DNA of 64,000 bases, from positions 18,196,198-18,260,197 of the forward strand of contig NC_133479.1 of NCBI RefSeq assembly GCF_025370935.1, given 5' to 3'. Origin of the DNA: Choristoneura fumiferana. Lineage: Eukaryota > Arthropoda > Insecta > Lepidoptera > Tortricidae. Numbering within the stretch: position 1 is the stretch's first letter; each line of letters starts with the position of its first letter. The notes beneath the pieces are model-generated. The model had not been told where the DNA came from and did no database searches. It saw nothing but the letters and a program-made list of their open reading frames with translations. Positions 47,751 to 58,639 of this stretch are shown here, one piece after another. A program made the position numbers and the translations under genes.

Positions 47751-48714
47751 TTTTTTTTTGTAGGTAGGGAAAACAGGTTTAGGCCGGTTGTTCTTCGTAT
47801 TATGCTGCGACTGCGAACCTTGCGAATGCGTAGACATCTTGTTTTTAATCGTTTCGTAGATCTTAATTTTCTCCTTTAATTCACTATACGAAGTAACGCC
47901 GTACAGCATCATTTTGTTGGTTTCTAAGTCTTGGATGCCGTCGACTATGTATTGTATCGCCACATAGTCCGGCATTTTTCCCCTTTTACCCAACTCGCGC
48001 ATCGTAAGAAGGTAATCCAGGCAACTTTCGTCTTTCTTCTTTTTGCGCGCCGCCATCAGTTCATGTATCGCCTTTATGTCGATCGTGTCAGGGAATTCTT
48101 CGTTTAGCGCGTGTTTAGCTCGTCCCACGACTTAAACGGCCGCTCCGCTTGAACCAAAGTGCCGCAGTACCCGTCATACTACGCCTAGCAACAAATAATT
48201 TTTGCAATGGCGTCCACCCGAAAATCACAGCGTTTTCGTCAATCTCTTCAATGAATCTAGTCACGCTGAACGTCTCATCTTGCGCGCTAAATTTGTTTAT
48301 TAGGTCGTCAATATACTGCAGGCTTTCACTACCGTCGTACGTCATCATCGGGTCAGTTGCCCTTGCAGTCGTCGTCGTCGTATTCGTCGTCGTCCGGAGT
48401 TTGAGTCTCGGTGCCTCATCCACACCTCCACTCGGAGCCTCGCTAGCTGCCTCGTCATAAACCTTATCTGCTTGCATCTCGCTGATGTGTAGTTTCTTGC
48501 CGCTCAGAAGCCACCGTCTTACTTCAGAAGCCAGCAGAAACTCGTCGTCGCTGTTATTTCGGTCGCCCGTCGTAAATGGCAACCGCCGTAACAAAAAATT
48601 AACCGCCTCGTTACACACGTAGCACACCAGTCCGTCGTCGTATCCACGATTTAATTTTCTCCTTCTGATCCCGGACGAGCCCCCAAAAATGTGGGATCGT
48701 GCGAAGGAAAACAA
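47751..48714 (-). pseudogene. gag of the gypsy element, broken across frames
   Basis: Gag-like coding is split over frames. A first segment (down to 48115) runs open from the LTR through the primer site with no AUG; its first in-frame ATG is at 48477, and it ends shortly after a TAALWFKR motif. A second (48128-47727) continues with HALNEEFPDTI and ELMAARKKKKDESCLDYL, a Gag capsid-like pattern. Around 48115-48140 more than one frame is needed, suggesting two close indels. The second segment leaves frame at a run of ten A (minus strand, 47750-47759), just before the zinc knuckles. Either mutation or sequencing error in the homopolymer could explain that last step. Confidence 0.75.
48668..48685 (-). 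promoter_or_regulatory. Primer binding site, tRNA-Pro
   Basis: On the minus strand TGGGGGCTCGTCCGGGAT starts four bases (TTTT) inside the 5' LTR. It is complementary to 18 nt at the 3' end of tRNA-Pro including CCA. The same 18-nt site is used by murine leukaemia virus, which reflects conservation of the tRNA rather than kinship. Confidence 0.9.
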
Positions 48715-48941
48715 ACTTTAAAACACAAAGTAGAAAAGTTTATTAAAAAAAACTAAATGGAATACGTTGGAATAATTGACAAAATAAAACAGAAAACACA
48801 TGCAGCAACTAGGCTCACCCGATCGTAACTCGCACTCTCCAACTCACTCGCTTGTCCCATTCACTCCACAATAATCATCGGTCATTCCGTCCGCTCTTGT
48901 CCATCAAATCATTCATCCGCAAATCCACCCTCATTCCCACA
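48690..48941 (-). repeat. 5' LTR of the gypsy element (252 bp)
   Basis: Begins TGTGGG and ends CCCACA, a 6-bp terminal inverted repeat. It differs from the other LTR by one extra A in an A-run, a 5-bp GGAAT insertion and one T/C substitution, implying recent insertion. A poly(A) signal, AATAAA on the minus strand, lies at 48739-48744. Confidence 0.95.
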
Positions 48942-48945
48942 TACA

Positions 48946-49106
48946 TGAAAAAATATATATGCCTCGTTGAGTTTCTTGCCGGATTCTTCTCAGCAGAGGT
49001 TTTTTCCGAACCGGTGGTAGATTTTTTTTGACATTCATAAGTGCTTGTTGTAGCCTAAATTGAATAAAGATATTTTGACTTTGACTTTGACTTTGACTTT
49101 GACTAT
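48946..49106 (+). repeat. Non-LTR 3' end with (TTTGAC)n tail, next to the gypsy element
   Basis: GCCGGATTCTTCTCAGCAGA, CGAACCGGTGGTAGA, GACATTCATAAGTGCTTGTT and GAATAAAGATATTTTGACTT end in about five TTTGAC units. This is a widespread lepidopteran 3' end. The gypsy element inserted at or just inside its 5' edge. Confidence 0.75.
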
Positions 49107-49109
49107 GAC

Positions 49110-50087
49110 CAACATTTAACTCGAAATGAATCCTTCTGCAATGGAATTAATAATCAAGTTGATTTGTCGCTGCTTTTTCTGTGGCGTACAGAGCAGGTCA
49201 CTTCATTGGTTTTGTGGCGTGAAGAGATTAAAAGTAGTGACGAAATAACCACATTGATAAACCTAGTACCTACATCCTTCGCTTCAGTGTAATAATACAT
49301 TTGGCTATCCTGCAAGCCTTAAAAGGTCAAATTTACTAGAAATTATGAAAAACTTTTTTTTTAATTCTTAAGTATAATCGGGCTTCAAACGGGAGTAATA
49401 AGACATCAGAACAACTAAGCCCGGGAGCCTCGTTAATCACCGGCCGCGGCTAGCGACCGCGGACCCCCAGTAGCCGGCAAAGACTAATATTTATAAACGT
49501 AGAATGGACCAGAAGGGTTCTGTAACTAATTGGTGATAAGTATTAGGGCTTGAAATGACGCTGACTAGTGCTACAAATTGGGGTTTGTTATATCAAATTT
49601 CCCAGAATCGTTATTTTCCTAGTAGCAAAATTTCCGTTCGCATTTTGTCCCAAATGCTTTTTTTCCCAATATGCTTTTCCCAAATAGAATCGACACAGAA
49701 ACATAGGTAGGTTTAAGTTATGTTAAGTTTGCATAGGCCCGAAGGGCCAAAACTACGCAAAAGTAGCGGAGCTCCATTGACACTGTGTCTGTGCCGATTC
49801 TGATTGGGATTGCAAACGGAAATTTTGCTAATAGGAAATATTCGATTCTGGGAAATTGATCTAACAAATCCAAATGCCACTCTGCACACTTGTTTGCGTG
49901 TACTTGAAAAAGAAACAACGATATCAGCGACCTGGCCCACGACTACTCGTTAAAAAAAGCCACAAAATAGAATAGGTCATTGTTAAAAAAAATACAAGTA
50001 AATTCAAAAATTTCGGGTGTTTTCTACACTAATGGTGCTCCCACACAGGCTGTTATTCGTGTTATATAACGTTATAAAACAATGACT
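49110..50087. other. No gene; diverged family X wording at 49590-49880
   Basis: AT-rich. TTCCCAGAATCG and CGATTCTGGGAA, with CAAATTTCC against GGAAATTTTG, form an inverted pair at 49600-49860. No coding frame is supported. Confidence 0.5.
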
Positions 50088-50357
50088 TAGACTAACAACT
50101 GGTAGCATGGTGTACGGTTGTGTCACTCTGAAGATGAGCTCTGGTTGAGTTCGAAACGCGTCAGTGTAGTGTGGTGGTGGTGATAGATGGATTTGTGTAA
50201 TTTGTGTGTGTTCTTACAGTGTGGAGGTGGAGGAACTGCATGAACACGCATATTTTGCATAAGCTTAGCTATCGTAAGGTCGCGGGTGAGCAAGGAAATT
50301 CTTTTAGTTCATTGATATGTACCTCCGCAAAGTAACGCCTGATTCAATAAATTAGTT
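50088..50357 (+). repeat. Dispersed repeat family B, fullest copy
   Basis: Runs from CTAACAACTGGTAGCATGG through CTGAAGATGAGCT to the tail TACGCCTGATTCAATAAATTA. An inverted pair on either side (CTTATAACGTT type, near 50065 and 50500) suggests it sits inside a larger MITE. Confidence 0.8.
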
Positions 50358-51099
50358 ATAAAACATTTGAAAATACGACGAAACCGTTCGAGAAAAGGTA
50401 GGTAGTGCCCAGCCTTCTTCTTTTTTCGTCTTGGCAACAACAGAACTACTCTCGAACTATTCTCGTACCGTTTCGTCGTATTTTCCAATGTCTTATAACG
50501 TTTTAAAACACTTATAGCAGCCTATGTGGGAGCACCATTAAGACCTGTTTCACCGCAGGTTTAGGCCACTTTATTTTTTAGCCTATTTTATCAAGCTAAC
50601 TTTACTTAACCTTTGTTTTCTTTTGCGTGCCGACGCTTTATAATTCGAAGCTAGAACCTCTACGTTCATAAACAGGGGCACTAACCTAACTACAATGTCG
50701 CTTCTGTCCATCATCTTCTATGTGCATTATTACGCTAAATAATATATGAGGCGATTAATCTCGTGGAGTGCTGCGCTATATTTTACCGCATTGTCTCGCT
50801 TCCGTTCGTTTTATCGACCGCGCGACATAACTTTGTATAGTAAATTATATTATTGTTGGATTTATACTTACATGGTATGTAATGCTAAGCCTTGGTGTTG
50901 GAAATAAGGAAAGTTCTGGTGAGCCGAAAAGCCATGGTAACCTAGTGGTTTGACATAATGGCCTTTCGAGCAAAGGATCAAGGAGTCAAAAGTGGGACGA
51001 GGCTTATGAGCAGTTGTGGGTAGAGACTATCGTCCACCAGGCTCTAGTTCACGCTTTGCATCCAGTTTCTTTCTTCTGTCTACAGTTCCTCAAACCTTT

Positions 51100-51440
51100 T
51101 TAGTCTTAAAAAAGTTTTTGGTAAAAATCTCATTTTTAATACAAGCTTTTTTGCTGACCGTAAATTTTGTTGACTGTACTTGCGATGTCACCCAAACTAC
51201 ATTTGCACACCTAATTTCAAGTCGATGCCATTAACGGTTGAAGAGTTCCGTCCTGCGCAGACGATCCTGGCCAGACTACCAGGATGTCACTACCAGATTA
51301 TTGTACTGTCACACATTTTACATAAGTATGCTAAATTTTGAGGCAATCTGACTACTGAAAGTTGGTTGAATTTAACTTGCAAGATTTGACTACAGACAGA
51401 CAACGGGACAGGTGAAACTAAATAAAAGCCTGTTAAAATA
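51100..51440 (+). repeat. Dispersed repeat family A copy 3
   Basis: AAAGTTTTTGGTAAAAATC, TCAAGTCGATGCCATTAACG, GAAGAGTTCCGTCCTGC and CAACGGGACAGGTGAAACTA in order, as at 8190-8575. Confidence 0.82.
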
Positions 51441-51827
51441 CGCGTGTGTGTATCTGATATAAAGGTATACTGAATATATTGAACAAGAAAAAACTTGGCT
51501 TGGCTACTTGGTTGCCTATACACACCAGGTTGCTGTGTTTATCGCAATTTCAAGAACAATTAACGTTTTTTGAATACTTAAGTTAACAGACCCCAATATA
51601 GAAGTAACATTTTGCAAAAAATCAATATCGATCAATGCCTTATAATATTAAGAGTTAATACGCCCGTAATGGTTGCTAATTGTTTCACGGAAAGTACGGG
51701 AGTATATTTATGGGTTGAACCAATTTTTTACAGTTTACTAAAGAAGAGGTTGATTCTGTAAAAATGATGTGGAAATTTAAAGACATCGTGACAAAAGGAT
51801 GGTTAATATCACCCGGGACTTATCATA

Positions 51828-52104
51828 AGGTGGTAGAACCTTGTGCAAGGTCCGCCCGGATTGCTACCACCATCTTGCTCGCTAATCCTGCCGTGAAGCA
51901 GCAGTGTTTGTACAGCTGTGTTTCGGCGTGGAGAGTAAGACAACCGGTGAAATTACTGGCACTTGAAGTATCCCATCTTAGGCCTCTAGGCTGGCAACGC
52001 ATCTGCAATCCCCCTTGTGTTGCAGGTGTCTATGGGCAGTGGTGATCTCTTACCATCAGGAGACTCACTTGCTCGTTTGCCAGCCAGTCGAATAAAAAAA
52101 AAAT
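51828..52104 (+). repeat. SINE-like family S, complete copy
   Basis: AGGTGGTAGAACCTTGTGCA to CAGCCAGTCGAATAAAAAAA, with the family core between. Confidence 0.9.
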
Positions 52105-52109
52105 TGTTA

Positions 52110-52275
52110 AAATTCGGTCGAAAGCAACTATGGAGTGGTGGCCAAGACTGGGTCGAAGAGCGGTGGGCAGACCGCCGGCCGGCCCGTTATTCGGATGACA
52201 TTTGGCAGTCGCTTGGTAAGCTGTGGATGAGACTAGGATAGGACAAATTGGCGTGAAGAGGCCTTTATCCCAACG
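52110..52275 (+). pseudogene. RTE-like C-terminal fragment
   Basis: Codons reading RPARYSDDIWQSLGKLWMRLG resemble the DD(I/L)xxxAG...WM segment of RTE-like elements. It is frame-broken and short, and it abuts the SINE tail. Confidence 0.55.
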
Positions 52276-52279
52276 TTAA

Positions 52280-53100
52280 ATTGTAATAAGTTTGTCAAAA
52301 CTAATGCAGCTGAAGATAATTTAACACGGATTCAGTAAAATGCAAAAAAATACCTAACTTATTATTTATTTCGCTATTTTATAACATAAAATGAAAGATG
52401 ACGCCCATTCTTAAAAAAAACAATATTAAATAAACAATTATTTATTTTACTTGTTGAAATATTAATGAAAACTAACGTCTTATTATTAACAAAATCAGTG
52501 TTCAAAAAAAACCAGTTTCATCGACGATACACGTCATCAAATGATGCTTTCCGAGAGTATCTTGACGATTTTCTAAAAAAATAAAACCTATCTACCCTAA
52601 TCATGTAAAGTGTACCAATAATACCTACTTTAAAAGTTCCTTCGATTTCTCCAGAATCCCATCATCGAATTTTGATGTAAATGACCATAGACCCTTTCAA
52701 CAAAAGAAACTTCTTTCAGAATACACCCGCCGAAGATGACCGGTGACCGCCTGTGGCAAATTTATACATTCTCATTGCACCAGATTTAATCAAGTTCGTT
52801 CGAAACACGAAATCGACAGTTTCTCCGTAATTAATTATCCAGAATATTCAATTTACGAGGGTTTATTCGTTCGACCTTCTATTATAACGTTTGTCGTTGC
52901 CACTCCCTCTTAATTTTGGTATTTCGGGAAAAATGTACTCTTGCACACTGTGTTATTTAATTTTTTTCAATAAGTAGGTATGAGCATTTTGAGATTTTGC
53001 TGATTCCTGTATTAAGTTATTTACTCGTAAATCTGGTTCAAAAGAATCAAACAAATTGCTTCTGTGTAATACATAAAATTCTCGGATCAAAAATGTTTGT
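52280..53100. other. No feature recognised
   Basis: AT-rich. No supported gene. Confidence 0.5.
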
Positions 53101-53105
53101 GACCA

Positions 53106-53536
53106 AATGAGGGCTATCGTTTTTTGTCTCACTAGATGGCGCACTGTTGCGTGAGGTTTTTAAGTATGGCTTTCAAAGTCTGTTATTGTAGTAAAGGGCA
53201 TGAAAACAAAGTTTAGATTAAAATCATATTTAATACAACTTAAAACCGTACCATAAAAATATCGAGCATGCCACAGTGTTGCATAGTCCCGTTTTGTTTG
53301 GTAAAAAGGGAGGACAAGTTTCCGAAGGACCAAAACTGTCTCAAAACACAGACATTCATTGCCCCGTAGCGCATATTTGCCATAATTAATTTCAGATATT
53401 GCAAAATATTCACAAAATTATTCTAATTATAAATAAACCCGCGTAGCTCACCCAAAAACTATGAGATTTGACATTTCGGAGACCTCACGCTACACTAGCG
53501 CCGCTAGTGGCGAATTCATACGCGATAGCCCTCATT
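53106..53536. mobile_element. 431-bp terminal-inverted-repeat element with a THAP-like start
   Basis: Ends AATGAGGGCTATCG and CGATAGCCCTCATT are exact mirrors, followed by paired CACTAGATGGCGC and GCGCCGCTAGTGG segments. Inside, 53268-53369 (+) reads MPQCCIVPFC then KFPKD before a stop, like the beginning of a THAP zinc finger, a DNA-binding domain found in P-type transposases. Only 33 codons are open, so it is a relic at best. Confidence 0.6.
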
Positions 53537-54095
53537 CCTTGAAACGACTTTTTTATGTATATTGGTTAGGTCTGAAAATAGGAAGGATGTAAACTATTTT
53601 TCATACCTCTACGCGGACAGAGTCGCGTGTAACAGCTACTTATAATCTAAGTTCTAGGGACTGGTGTGTAACAGTGCATAATAATTAAGGGTAAATACAT
53701 TAGACATAAGACGCCGTAAGACGAAGCTTCCACTGACAACACAACAACAACACCACAAGCACAACACCGCACAACATGACAACATCGCGACAACACATAC
53801 ACAACATCACGAGAGTTGCGGGCAAGCAGTTAATTCTAGTGGCGAGTTGCTGTTCATTGTGGCGTTCCAGGAAGCCTTCTTTCTGGCTGATGATGGCATT
53901 ATACTTGTACATATTTTAGTTATAAAGATGTTACGCCCTGTCTTGGCTCGACACAACCAGCTTCTAGGAGCAGCCTTTCGCAGATCGTCACTCCACCTGG
54001 CCGAAGGGCGTCCTACACTACGTTGGCCGAGATGCGATGTCCACTCAAAAATAATTTATTGAGACAGGCGTTACTTTGAGGAGCTCCAAGGAACT

Positions 54096-54325
54096 AAAAG
54101 AATTTCTTTGCTCACCCGCGACCTTATGATAAAAGTTTAAAAGCTTATGGTGTACGGTTTGTTGCTCAGAAGATGAGCTCTGATTGAGTTCTGAAACGCG
54201 TCAGTGTAATGTGGTGGTGGTGGTGGATACAGATGGGTTTGTGTGATTTGTGTGTGTTGGTGGAGAAACTGCATGAACACGCACATTTTGCATAAACTTA
54301 TTTATCATTATGGTCGCGGGTGTAC
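54096..54325. repeat. Dispersed repeat family B, rearranged copy
   Basis: TTTGCTCACCCGCGACCTTA in reverse, then AGAAGATGAGCTCTGATTGA and GAAACGCGTCAGTG forward, ending TGGTCGCGGGTG. The order shows internal inversion. Confidence 0.65.
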
Positions 54326-54639
54326 AAAAAAAAAGCTTTGAAAAAACTGTATGTATATTGCTTGTTTGCTGGACCTTAAATTAATGCCAGATCACCTCAT
54401 TACGTCTTGCAGTAGTTCAAGGAATATCACGTTGAAACACAGAGGGCGGTGCAAAGTAACAGGCGTGATATATCGTCCGCTGTCTCATTTATCATTGGCC
54501 AATTGGCGCCTTGGTCTGGTAACAAAGCAATTATTTCTTTGCCAGAGCCAAAATACCACCTCGATCTTTTTTTAATCTACCGCTGGCAAACAGGTATGCG
54601 GTTCACCTGATGGTAAGAGATCGTCGCCCATACATATTA

Positions 54640-55030
54640 CTCGATTTTACCTGCGGCTTCGCAGGCTTAAACTTTTAAAACCGGCTGTGAAATTGAAATT
54701 ACGGGATTTTATTAAATTCTCAAGGGAAAAAAAACTTCTTTGATTTCATCAAGGTTTGCATATAAGGTGTTTTAAGGTTTGGAGCAGGTGCTCCAAATTT
54801 CAAGTCTCTAACTCTAAGGGTTGAGATCTCGAAATTTTATAACGATCCCGGTGGCATATCGGGTTAAAAAGTAACTTATGTGTTATTTCAGACGTCCAGC
54901 ATACATACCAAATTTCAACATCTACAGACAAATCCACATTCAAATCAGTCCAGCCGTTAATAACGTGAATGAGTAACAAACATACACACACACATACTCA
55001 CGAACGTTAGCATTTATATTAGTAGGATTT
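54640..55030 (-). repeat. Dispersed retroposon fragment
   Basis: TTTACCTGCGGCTTCGCAGG, ATACCAAATTTCAACATCTA, CAGTCCAGCCGTTAATAACG and ATTTATATTAGTAGGATTTC are the reversed form of the repeat at 31440-31665. 61370-61620 is another copy. Confidence 0.55.
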
Positions 55031-56470
55031 CATTTTTACTATTTTTTGTTTAAGCGACAATAGAAATAAACATTATAGGCATACATTTTAGCTGGTTTGA
55101 GATACATCCCTGTAACGGACAGACTGAAATACAGTGTGGCAACATTAAAAGGTTTCTGTTTCTCGCCATTCAGAAGTGGAACCCTAAAAGCTGCTCTGTC
55201 CGTGACTAAAATCTAGTTATCTTATTTATCCTGGACTCGGAAGAAATAACTGGCCATTTTTAACACAATTAAAGGTACCTAAGTGTACTTCTGTTCTTTG
55301 TTTGGTAGCTCCATTTTTCAAAATTCAAATCATAACCAACAAGAAATGAAATTAACATGTATGCTCATAATGCAATAAATAATTCGAACGTGGACTCCAA
55401 TTATTTTTAAAAACGAAAACAAATTAAAATCAGAGCATTTCGCGCAGACTTACGGCGGATTGCATCCAAATGTCACTTATAAAACATGGTCACAATATTT
55501 TGACTCATACGCAGTTCATGCTACGGTTGTCTTTCGATAAATGGGTGTTAAAGGAATCGCTTAAAGCATCAAATATATCGGTATTAAGGTGGTTATTTTG
55601 CATTTTATTTAGTACTTCGTGTTCGCGTGTTAATTTGTAATAATTGTACAGCCGTCGCTTACAAATCAAAGTTTAACATAAACCACGGTTAGTTTGGACT
55701 TCAGACTTGACTTGAGAACATTACGTCATAACTGTAGCAAATGTATTTATACAGTCTTCCATCCATGACTCTCTTATTTATTTATTTAAAATCAATAAAA
55801 TAAAATAAAAATCATTTATTTTCCATATCGCGTTAATACTAGCTGCTATATAGGATGCCATGAGGGTTGAGCATCGGAGATCTTACGGATTGTAACTTTT
55901 TACCCGATTGCCCGAAGCTAGGCTAGGTTTTCAACATGAAAAGGATAATTAATAGTAAACAGCTGCGTCCCAAAAAAATTAATTATTAATTTGATATGAT
56001 ATAGAATAATAATATTAAAAAACATCTTAAATTTTTTTTTTATATATATTATAATTTTAAAATGTAATGAAATGGGCATCTAATTAAAGCTAATTACGTT
56101 ATGATACTTTTAAGGCAACACTTTTACAGTAATGAAAAAAATTATAAAATAAAAAATAAAAACCCTACTAAACCGATACGTGCAGACATAAAAATAAAAA
56201 TAAAGGAATTTTAATAAAAAAAAGCTTGAAGATGATCTTAATCTTTTATTTTATTTATTTGGACCTTCAACAATAAGTTTACTCCTACATGTGTTATTTT
56301 ACATGAGTGACTTAAGAATAAATATCTTATTAATTATAGAAGGACATATATAATGGTCGTTGAAATAAAGAACAGCATATTTTAAAATTAATTAGGGTTT
56401 TTTTGTGACTATTCTTAATATAACAATTGGCCATCGTGTATATGTCGGCGGCCAGTCGTAAAATCCGCCA
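55031..56470. other. No feature recognised
   Basis: Strongly AT-rich, with poly(A)-like runs near 55796 and 56140. No supported gene. Confidence 0.5.
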
Positions 56471-56710
56471 GATCACGAAATTCCTAGGCATATCGTGAAA
56501 TGGCGCCATTTCATGATAATAAGCCTAAATGTTGGCCAGGCATATCACGATGTGCCTGAGAAACAATACGGCAGATCGATTAGAGCAAATCATTCGTCGA
56601 TATTCCTAGCTCTATACCGGGCACATCGTATGCCCAGGAATTTCATGATCTGCCTAAACTGGCCAAATCATGAAATGGCGGCGTTTCATGATATGCCTAG
56701 GAATTTCATC
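56471..56710. mobile_element. Fold-back element on TTCCTAGGCATATC
   Basis: ACGAAATTCCTAGGCATATC and GTGAAATGGCGCCATTTCAT are mirrored by ATGAAATGGCGGCGTTTCAT and GATATGCCTAGGAATTTCAT. The unit TTTCATGATMTGCCTA also repeats inside. Confidence 0.75.
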
Positions 56711-57277
56711 AATTTATTTAGTCTGATGAATGATGTTGCACCAGGATACTCCACGTACTCGTAGGCTCTGCTGCGTATATTTCGCCAAGTCCAAAGTCCA
56801 CGTGGCCATCTGATAAAAAGACGTCTTTATCTTATAACTGCTTCTCGAAAGTTGCCTTAAATCTTGTCAAATAGATTACGGCACTGTTTCTGTTAAACAT
56901 CTTAATTTACTGCTTTATTCCGTTCGGTAAATGGCGTTCAACGTGTGAAGTTTATTGGACGCTAATTCTTACTACGCGGTATTATTTTATGTCGGAAAAA
57001 ACCGGCCAAGAGCGTGTCGAACACGCCCAAAATAGGGTCCCGTAGCCATTACGAAAAAAATAAAATATACTTTCAAAGATTTCGTATTTTATACGGAATC
57101 TTCAAGTTTAGGTATTTTTATACTTAGGCTGCTATTTCTCTTAGACTACTAATATTCTCAAGCAAACTTAGCCGTTATAGTTTTCCTTGAAAGTTTGATA
57201 TACTTACTACCATGCTGATTTATTCAAATTTTTCCACCCTCCGGTTTCGATTTAAGAAGGGGGGGACGCTCGATTTT

Positions 57278-57570
57278 GAAATGAAATGAAATGAAAAGTT
57301 TTTATTGATTAGAAACAGTATAACTTAAAATACAGTGTCAGCGGCCCCAACTAGGCAGTGCCTGTATCTTGGGCGCCCTGATGAGTTGGTATTCCAAACA
57401 AAAAACGAATTACAGTGTTCTTAATAGGTACAGAGGTAGTTCAGAAGAAACAGAATTAAACCTTCCTAATTAGATACTACCAATGCCACAATATACATAA
57501 CATATGATAAAATAAAAAATAAAAAAAATTGAAAAAAGGGTGTGTGTGTGCGCGCAGGCGCGTGTGCGTA

Positions 57571-57626
<56 letters not shown>

Positions 57627-58136
57627 ATGTGGTGTGTGTGTGTGTGTGTGTGAGTGGTGTATGTGTGTTAGAGTGTGCGTGCTTGTGTGTGTTCACCTAC
57701 GTACCTGATGAAAGCCAATGCTCAGTTTCCAAGTATGTAAGTGTCTTCAGCCCATCCCCACAGATTATTTACTCGGGCAAGCCCCATTTTTTTATGTCCA
57801 TAGTGTCTTGCTTACCACATTATAGATGTAAGGGTGTGCGAAGAACGGGCAGCGCTTTGCAAATTACCGATTTGACAACTGGAAGGGGTACCACGGTATA
57901 CTCTTTTCTTAAGTAATTGCTCATGCAGACAAGACTTATGGATAAGACTATGGGTGCGACCTACAGCTTTCACTATATATTCTGCCTAACTGTCAGAAGT
58001 CCTGTTTCCTGTACAAGGAACTGGTAGGGTATCGGAAAGGCTCTTAAGCAAGACTTTGATTACAGCACGCTGGGGCGCGCTCAATTCTAAGAGGTATGTC
58101 TTGCAACGCGCTGCCCCAGACTGCGATACAGTTCAC
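57278..58136 (-). mobile_element. 5'-truncated non-LTR element nested in family U, 7-bp target duplication
   Basis: CGATTTT flanks the insert on both sides (57271-57277 and 58137-58143). The left end TGAAATGAAATGAAATGAAA then GTTTTTATTGATTAG is a reversed short-repeat tail, so the element lies on the minus strand. It carries a (TG)n tract at 57541-57680. I see no intact ORF. Confidence 0.85.
57541..57680. repeat. (TG)n microsatellite
   Basis: About 140 bp of interrupted TG repeats with some GCG and GAG. Frames through it (Cys-Val or Thr-His runs) are not genes. Confidence 0.95.
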
Positions 58137-58639
58137 CGATTTTCATGAAAATTTGCAGTTTCAAGTTGAATATTTCGCAAACAAATCACTGAATCGAAAA
58201 AACGTTTAAAGACCCCCGTAATGGTTTTAAAAGACCCCCGACTACCCCACATTTAGGGTTGGATGATAAAAAACAATCACCCCCACATTACGTCTGTGGG
58301 AGGTACTCTAAAAAAAATTATTTTTATTTTTTTATTGTACTATTTTGTCGGCATAGTTTACATATATATTCGTGCAAAATTACAGCTTTCTAGCACTGAT
58401 AGTCCCTGAGCAAAGCCGCGGACGGACAGACAGACAGACAGACATGGCGAAACTATAAGGGTTCCGTGTTTGCCATTTTGGCTCCCGAAACCTAAAAAGG
58501 CCCAAAAAGATGACCAAGGGCTAGTTGAACTCGTGCATTAAAGCTTCCTAGTACGGGAGTTTATTGCAAACGTATGTGTCATCGACTACCGCTACCGCAT
58601 GAGAACGATTCATAACGACTGTACCTTACTTTATAATTT

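Larger units (their letters stand above)
43680..48941 (-). mobile_element. Ty3/gypsy LTR retrotransposon, near-complete, no env
   Basis: A 5.26-kb element on the minus strand: 252-bp 5' LTR (48690-48941), tRNA-Pro primer site, gag in broken frames, uninterrupted pol, about 460 bp of A-rich 3' leader, 246-bp 3' LTR (43680-43925). The domain order PR-RT-RNase H-IN places it in Ty3/gypsy; the clade is unresolved. No envelope-like ORF lies between pol and the 3' LTR. The flanks TATA and TACA match at only three of four bases, so the target duplication is imperfect. It lies outside the cyclase gene, about 11 kb downstream. Confidence 0.95.
56996..58497 (+). mobile_element. Repeat family U, interrupted copy
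   Basis: Left part 56996-57277 (ACCGGCCAAGAGCGTGTCGA to GACGCTCGATTTT) and right part 58137-58497 (CGATTTTCATGAAAATTTGC to GGCTCCCGAAACCTAAAAA) are one copy split by an 859-bp insertion. Confidence 0.88.

Noticed and set aside
48149..48460. Plus-strand frames over the gypsy element
   Set aside because: Shadows of gag-pol on the minus strand.
57466..57916. Open frames rich in Thr-His and Cys-Val
   Set aside because: They come from the (TG)n tract in a nested retroposon fragment.
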